Shown: positions 58,130 through 64,000 of the stretch, one piece after another
Position numbering within the stretch: position 1 is the stretch's first letter
How the letters are laid out: each line of letters begins with the position of its first letter
DNA from: Ctena decussata
Lineage: Eukaryota > Mollusca > Bivalvia > Lucinida > Lucinidae
Direction of reading: 5' to 3'
Assembly: GCA_963989385.1 (NCBI GenBank)
Contig: OZ022499.1
Coordinates: forward strand, 53,557,757-53,621,756
DNA length: 64,000 bases
Notes under the pieces: generated by a model
Database searches by the model: none
What the model saw: only the letters and a program-made list of their open reading frames with translations
What the model was told of the DNA's origin: nothing
Program-made: the position numbers and the translations under genes

Positions 58130-58890
58130 GCTACAGAATTTGATAGCCAAATCATCGATATGTTCACAAAGACTTGATATAGCGTAGTTTCTCTACCTGA
58201 AAAAGCCCCGCGCATGAGAAACACTTGAATCTCCACGAAGAAGATGAAGAAGTTATCTAAATGTTCAAGGGCTTGAAACCATCCAAAGCTTCGGGGAGGG
58301 GGTATAGATGAACTTCATCGTAGAGTCAAAAAAAAAAGGGCACACGGGATTTTCCCGCATCTTTTTCAACAGACCTGAGACCCAGCTGAAGAAGGCAAAA
58401 AGTTTTCCTCTATTCAAGAAAGCCGATAAAATTTTCGCTAACAATTACCGTCGGTGGTTTCTTTGATTTGTGTTCATTGTAGATTACTGGTGAACATACT
58501 GTTTAGTTTGTCCAAACATTATGGATCGTCTTGATGAGCATTAACTTCTTGATGAACATTAGTTTTTATCATGCATTCAGGGGGAAAAGAAGACATACAG
58601 TTGTAAAATCAGCATAAATAATTTGGTTAAAATCTTGGATCAAGCCGACCAGGCTGACTCAGTTTTTTTTTTCTATCATTTGAAAAAGGACTTCAACATT
58701 CCTCTTCCAAAACTGTTCGAATATAACGTTCATGTCCCTACATAAGTGCTTGCAAAATTCAAGGTGTTTGTTTTCCACAGCTGGTAGCAGTAGGGTCAGA
58801 TCATAGGAGCTACGCCGGAATGGGTTCCTATGTTGTCCGGAGTGCCATATCTAGGACACTTTCCTGAGACTCTTGGTCTTCCCTTAGTGC
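58130..58890 (+). pseudogene. LINE reverse-transcriptase relic
   Basis: Conceptual translation, moving between frames, gives in order: a MFTKT piece near 58160, GLKPSKASG at 58267, PLFKKADKIFANNYR at 58407, IMDRLDEH at 58520, NNLVKILDQADQADSVFF at 58617-58672, FNIPLPKLFEYNVHVPT near 58693 and LSGVP at 58834. These match the usual order of a non-LTR reverse transcriptase: L.P.KA.GPD, P.FKKGD....NYRP.SL, IM.HL..., the DFSKAFD region and GVPQG.VLGP. The YADD catalytic box is not seen. At least five stops or frameshifts make it a pseudogene. It normally forms part of an ORF2 of roughly 900 residues with an endonuclease domain, absent here. Confidence 0.75.
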
Positions 58891-58893
58891 AAT

Positions 58894-59098
58894 GAGGACT
58901 CTTGGTGGCTCAGTAGGTTAAGCGCTAGCCTACTGATCTAGCGGTCCCGGGTTGTAGACTCGCTCGGGACGGGAATCTTTTCAATTGTAAACGAGGTTGC
59001 ACACAGCCTTTCGCTATCACCCACTCATCGGCCTGATATGACTGAAATACTGTTAAAAAGGAGGTAAAATTCCAAGTCATCAATCTATCCATCTATCG
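58894..59098 (+). repeat. tRNA-derived SINE, family S
   Basis: Head GACTCTTGGTGGCTCAGTAG, GTTAAGCGCTAGCCTACTGA, with a degraded B box (GGGTTGTAGACTCG); tail GATATGACTGAAATACTGTT, then AAAAAGGAGGTAAAAT. Directly follows the LINE relic. Confidence 0.85.
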
Positions 59099-60100
59099 TG
59101 TACAAATGATATAATTGTCGTTTGAATGAAAAAAAAAATAGCCTTCCTTTCGTTTCTTTGGTGTATCCCTTTCTTCCAAAGGATTTATTTATTCAGAACT
59201 TACTTATCCTTATTGCAGCTGGGGTCATGCCATGTGGCGGCCGTTAAACGTCTCCCCGTACATCATCATAGTGCAAATTGTATACTTGGCATGATTGTGT
59301 TTTGAAAATAGAGGTCTGTGGCCCACGTCGCACATTCCATCACTGGTCATCAACAGACTATTAAGTGTATTCTGTGCTTCCAAAGGACCTGACTTAAATC
59401 TGTATATCTATGACATAAAACATGCTTTTACTATAAAAGCGGTCGATAGCGAATGAAATCTGTAATCACATTATAGGTGTTACCGCTTATAGAATACGAC
59501 AATACATCAATCACTTGTAATCATTACCGCAGACTACGGGGTGTAACTAATTGAAAATCGATCAGCATCGCTTATCAGCAACAACTGAGAGAATTGTGCC
59601 AGAAATTGCAAATGAACTGCGGTTAATTAAATACAGAAAATAATTAAAAATAGTTACTTCCTTTCAAAATTTGATAGGTGAATTAAAATGTCTGTTATTT
59701 AAACAAGATGCACTGTTCTGCACCACTGCGCATTGATCACCATGACAATGACAATATGTGAAATCATAACAGGATCTAAGAAAATGTAGCGGATTAGTAT
59801 TGCAAGAAGGTGGCTAAATTTATTTCTGGCGAAAATTTAATTAATCCTCAATCTACATTCCTAATACAAACATACAGTTTGTCCAAACACACCTTTAGAT
59901 GACGTCAACTATAAAAATTGTGCTTTTTAAAAAGTGCTAAGTCCACTAGAGTGTACAAGGAAACAAAGTTGACAGGGAAACTTTTTGCCTGAAAAAAAAA
60001 ACCTGGTCAGTATTGCTGACTGTAATAAATCATATATACAAAAGATAGTTAGAACTAAAGAGTAAACACATTCCTTTTTTCTCTTTCAGAAGTAACCGAG
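59099..60100. other. No gene seen
   Basis: AT-rich spacer. The short block GCCATGTGGCGGCCGTTAAACG at 59229-59250 resembles SINE 3' ends but is isolated. Confidence 0.5.
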
Positions 60101-60196
60101 CAGGCACAAACGGTTGAATCAATATCGAATCAACATTGATTCATCGTCACGATGTTGAATCAAGGTTGATTGAATATTGATTTATCTTTGTGTGCC
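60101..60196. mobile_element. Family F short MITE, copy 4
   Basis: Ends CAGGCACAAACGGTTGAATC at the left and TTTGTGTGCCCTG at the right. The interior is built of ATCAACATTGATTC / GTTGAATCAAGGTTGATT mirror segments. About 96 bp. Confidence 0.7.
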
Positions 60197-61402
60197 CTGT
60201 GGGAATAGTGCCATTTTTGCGTTAACATGGTTTAAAAGTGTTAAAACAATTCAATAAAATCGAAACAATTTGCAGATTGCTGATATTATTATACATTATA
60301 TTCTATCGTGAAAACAAAATACATGTATGTGTCATTATTTTGAAAACTTCTCTCTCTCTCTGAAAAAATGTTTTCAACATATTTCTGTGGATGAATGAAC
60401 TTGGGCGACTCACCAGGTCCGCTCCAAAATTCTGATTCTTGTAGCAAACCATAAGAATTATTTTCAACCCAGTTGCTCCTAAATGGCTGTTTCTGATGCC
60501 TGCAAGTTTGACTCTATCATTGCAACGTAGGCTTCGAGCCCTGAGGCCTCGTTTTATAATCACGACTGGACAAACAATAAAACTGTTTCAAGTCTGCCAG
60601 AACACACTAGATAGAAGGAGGTGATCGCTCGAAAAATAGACTGATCTTGGACTTTTAGGCAGAATGGTAGCCATTTCCTTTTGTGTTCTCTTTAAGAGAG
60701 AGATTAGAGTTGATGCGATGTCATCGATATTGGGACACTCTAACGGCTGTTTAAATTTTTGTTTAACTTTTATTTTCTGATTACTAAATGAAAGAATTTC
60801 ATGAAAAATGTGGAGTATTATGTTTCTCGCCATCCTCCACATTACATATTTTAATCGAAAGGTAACACATGAATACACATTTTACCTTGCTAGTAAGGAT
60901 ACACGTCATATACATGTACTGTGCAATAAGAGCACTCTTGGAACAGATTTTCCTCTGAGTATAATAACCCCATTATACGTAGCCATGTTTCAATTAACGG
61001 CAACATAAATCATAGAAAATATTTGTGCTCTTGGAATGCATTTTTTCTAGTGACCGCTGCTAGTTACTGTCAAAAAAAACCCATGTGCATTATTTTATTT
61101 TCTGCCAAATATTAGCGCAAATTAAGAAGAGAAATAGCATTAACTTTGATGGTACAAAAAGGTTAAAATATGAATGCCAGCAACACATGAGAAAACAGAA
61201 TATTTGAACGACATATTAATTAGATAAAGTAAAGTAAAAAGATGGGCAATAAGACCATTTAGACAATATTGGTGTGTTGTGGGACTGAAGTAAGATCTGT
61301 AGATAACTTTATAAATAATACAATTGTACGATAACAACCAAAAGACTAAAGCCGAAAGCTAGCTGTACATGAATGAAATATAAATACAGCCATAGTAAAT
61401 AT
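60197..61402. other. No gene seen
   Basis: Minus-strand frames of 86 and 96 codons (60303-60563, 60588-60878) show no domain I recognise. Confidence 0.45.
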
Positions 61403-61638
61403 GAGCCGCGACGCGAGAAAACCAACAAAGTGGTTATGCGCCAAGCGCAGACTAAGATCAGCCTGGGCATCCGCCCAGTCTGATCAGAGTTTTCGCTGTC
61501 CGCATGGAGGAAGCCTAGTCCCTTAGCTACCCTTTAAGCGCTTAGCAAAGAGTCTGATAAGACTGGGTGGATGCCCAGGCTCATCTGAGTCTGCGCAGGT
61601 CGCACAACCACATTGTTGGTTTTCTCGTGTCGCGGCTC
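61403..61638. mobile_element. Family B palindromic MITE, copy 10
   Basis: Full length, flanked by ATAT on both sides (61399-61402 and 61639-61642), the third clear 4 bp duplication for this family. Confidence 0.92.
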
Positions 61639-61813
61639 ATATTACTCATAGCACTGTTAGAGAAAATCTGCCAAGGTTCATATGCACTGCACTGTCCTTA
61701 GAAGCAGAGCAGTCAAAGTACCAGAATCACAAGTCCGAACTCAACTCATATAATCCATATAGACATCGCCAAATCTGAAATGTTTAAATACACAGACATG
61801 GACCCCATTATCC

Positions 61814-61842
61814 CCCCCCCCCCCCACCACCACCACCACCAA
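61814..61842. repeat. Poly-C / (CAC)n simple repeat
   Basis: A run of about 12 C followed by CAC units. Confidence 0.9.
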
Positions 61843-61934
61843 AAGGAAGTGAAATCGGGTGCTCGCGAGTAGTAAGCATCACTTGCTTGTTATGATACAC
61901 CCGCCATGTCTATATAAATGATGAAAAAGTAAGT

Positions 61935-62400
61935 GAAAATGAGAGACCGTTAAGTGAAAGTCATTCTTTGTTACGGCCGTGGCCATCAGGCCAGAAATAC
62001 ATGTAAGGTTAGAAACGGCCTCATTGTAGGAATCAGCGAGGTCATGGTGTCTGTCATAGAGTCTTTTAAGAGTTGACACAAGCTTTGCTCTACGATAACC
62101 CTGTGACAAGAGTTGTCTGGTGAGTTGTTTCCCTCTATGGACAAAGTCTTGATAGTTGACACAGACTCTAGCTTAGCGGACTAACTGAGAGACATTAACT
62201 CCGTACGCAGGTGCCGAGGGAATATTGCAATATTGCTACTCAGAAATAGAAAGTTGAATGTAGGAAAATTGAAGTCATCGAGGCTATTGTCATAAAGCCT
62301 AGTTACAAGCTTTCTAATGTCAATATAGATAACAATCCAGGTATGAACCAGATGAAATGAAATGAATGTTGTGTCCTTTCTTTTAAAATTTAAAATTTTA
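61935..62400 (-). pseudogene. Retroelement polyprotein C-terminal relic
   Basis: The minus strand reads VTRLYDNSLDDFNFPTFNF then LFLSSNI in one frame. After a frameshift it reads SAPAYGVNVSQLVR, a stop, ARVCVNYQDFVHRGKQLTRQ, LLSQGYRRAKLVSTLK, and LYDRHHDLADSYN. I recognise the series KLYDKRDDFNF..NFPF..SNIP..PAYGVYISQL.RY.R.C..Y.DF, then GY...KL...L.KFYGRH.DLV, from memory, as a conserved C-terminal region of retroelement-encoded proteins in molluscs, corals and fish. I am not sure which clade (LINE- or Penelope-type). One frameshift, one stop and no visible RT catalytic core make this a dead fragment. Confidence 0.65.
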
Positions 62401-62656
62401 AGCAGTAGGCTTTTCCTTTTTAAACATAGCTGACGCGTGCCCATTCTTCTTAAATAGCTGCCAATCAGACATTGTAGCTTCTGATCGAGAGCAGTTTGAA
62501 TGGGGCTGCACTGTATGCTCCAAAAAATGTAGTATCCTAAAATACAAAGTACTACATCAATGCTGTATATACTAAAAGCACTGACCGTAACATGATAAAG
62601 CGCCTTGACTCGCTAAAAGGGGGAGTTATGTACTGTATATATCAACAACAACAACA
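62401..62656. other. No gene seen
   Basis: Sequence upstream of the retroelement relic. A short (CAA)n run at 62642-62656. Confidence 0.45.
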
Positions 62657-62705
62657 ACGGCTCAGACCAGCCTGCACATCTGTGCAGGCTGATCAGAGCC
62701 TTTGC
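62657..62705. repeat. Short hairpin related to the B/K core
   Basis: GGCTCAGACCAGCCTGCACA pairs with TGTGCAGGCTGATCAGAGCC, a nearly perfect 21 bp stem. It shares the CAGNCCAGCCTG/CAGGCTGATCAG core with family B. Confidence 0.7.
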
Positions 62706-62818
62706 TGTTTGCAAATATCAAGCATGGGTCATAAGCAATCTACAGACGAGAAAACAAAGGATGTAGCTAGACTGCACGAGTTAATCACAGAATGGTATGT
62801 TCGGAGATACGTTCAGCC

Positions 62819-63500
62819 ATTATCACAGTATCCGAACGCACTGTACCATCTTCTCCGGGTTTCATAGTCTTGAATCGAGAGTACAAAATTCGCTTATAAC
62901 CAGTAGCCGGAAATCATATGTTTTGAGTTTTTATCTGGAATCTGCTGCGTCATTTATAGTTATTCAGCTTCGAAAATGTAAAGAGGTAAGTTTAATATAA
63001 TGTTCTCTTCGGTCTTTTACTTTATTGCCCTGTACAATGAAAAACTCCTTGACGTCGCAGATTTTTTTTTTCAGAACAGCTTAATTTAACACGAGATTGT
63101 GTCGTGCAAAACCTGGCTATCATTCTTTTATCAAAACTAACAAACTGTAGATTGATAACGCCTTCCGTTTATTCTAAAGATTTTTTATAAAACATGTAAG
63201 AAAATGCTCAAAATGGTTTGAGAATCATGCCAAGGGCGATTTGAATACTGTACTAATTACTACCCACCCATACACGACATTGTACAGGGTAATAAAGAAA
63301 AAGACCGAAGAGCAAATTATATTAAACTTACCCCTTTACATTTTCGAAGCTGAATAGCTATAAATGACGCAGCAGATTCCACATAAAATCTCAAAACATA
63401 ATGATTTCCGACTACTGGTTATAAGCGAACGTTTGTACTCTCGATTCAACATTATGAAAACCGGAAGAGAATGTACATGTAGTTCGGATACTGTGATTAT
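62819..63500. mobile_element. Foldback element with ~220 bp arms
   Basis: Left arm 62819-63039 and right arm 63278-63500 are inverted copies at about 90% identity (TTGAATCGAGAGTACAAA, CGCTTATAACCAGTAG, AATCTGCTGCGTCATTTATA, TTCGAAAATGTAAAG, CCTGTACAATG). The 238 bp between them is unpaired. A 47-residue frame ending at 62866 (starts MGHKQSTDEKTKDV) enters the left arm and is not supported as a gene. It could be a long-TIR DNA element or a local inverted duplication. Confidence 0.85.
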
Positions 63501-63943
63501 TTTGCGTCAGGCGGCTCATGTAAGAAAGTACGCAAGGAACTAACTTAAGTTATGCTGGTTGTATAACAATACCGTAATGATGCTTAAATTGCAGCAGATA
63601 TGCATGAGGAGAGAACTTAGTCGCAAAACGGCACTGTCAGATCAAGATATGCTCCGTTAACCATTTAGCCGGCATCTTCTATATACATAATTTATCGTAA
63701 AAAAGAATGAACATTTTCGAATTTTAGGCTCAAGAAGAGTGCAGTAGTAGATAAAGGTGTCCCAATAATAAGCACAGATACGGTAGAACATTTTCGTCGA
63801 ACATTGACCAATTAATGAACGTGAAAGCTTTTATCATATGAACAGAATTAAATTACTAGGCATTGTCTGGCTTCTCATAAACCTACGAGTTTAACCTGGT
63901 TTACAAAGCCTACGTTGTCAGATCTTACTCAAGACCTTTCCAG
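63501..63943. other. No gene seen
   Basis: AT-rich spacer. GGTGTCCCAATAATAAGCAC at 63758 followed by ATACGGTA could be an eroded family K end. Confidence 0.45.
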
Positions 63944-64000
63944 TACCGTAAATATTCGACAATTAGGACACCGAAAATAAATACCGTAATTGTCCAGAAA
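63944..64000. mobile_element. Family K MITE, partial at the window edge
   Basis: TACCGTAAATATTCGACAAT, then TAGGACACCGAAAATAAATA and CCGTAATTG follow the right-hand part of copy 1 in reverse orientation. The rest lies outside the window. Confidence 0.5.

Overview
This 64 kb window looks like intergenic or intronic DNA from a eukaryote, most likely a marine bivalve (perhaps a venerid clam such as Mercenaria; this rests on recognising repeat types from memory, not on a search). It is AT-rich with no operon-like packing. The longest open frame is 158 codons and is an artefact of a GA/CT microsatellite. I found no host exon, rRNA or functional tRNA that I can support. Nearly everything recognisable is a transposable element, a fragment of one, or a tandem array.

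Layout. 1-15 kb: copies of a ~236 bp palindromic MITE (family B), a pogo/Tigger-like MITE, several foldback hairpins, a 1 kb element with a perfect 27 bp terminal inverted repeat (TIR) carrying a tRNA-like SINE head, and a 670 bp palindrome (H4). 15-21 kb: a TA-flanked MITE (family K), a 30 bp inverted repeat spanning 2.6 kb that encloses a TTAA-flanked element which itself contains SINE sequence, a 658 bp long-TIR element and a 925 bp non-autonomous mariner-like element. 21-36 kb: tRNA-derived SINEs (family S), SINE-like family J, hairpins, two family A foldback MITEs, family F MITEs and a nested insertion of a half H4 element into repeat E. 36-39 kb: two adjacent tandem arrays ending in a conserved boundary. 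39-47 kb: more B, J and F elements and a 2.9 kb TIR element (G) flanked by CCGG. 47-64 kb: sparse AT-rich DNA, then a mariner transposase relic with its 5' TIR, three retroelement coding relics (51.8, 58.1-58.9 and 61.9-62.4 kb), a 150 bp tandem array split by a clean insertion, and a 0.7 kb foldback.

How the parts relate. There is no gene pathway here. What can be read is a history of insertions: G into the end of F, half-H4 into E, B into an older inverted repeat, a TIR repeat into the 150 bp array, and mariner into repeat M. The least explained signal is a set of hairpins with unrelated arms but a similar CTCGGC/GCCGAG-type apex.
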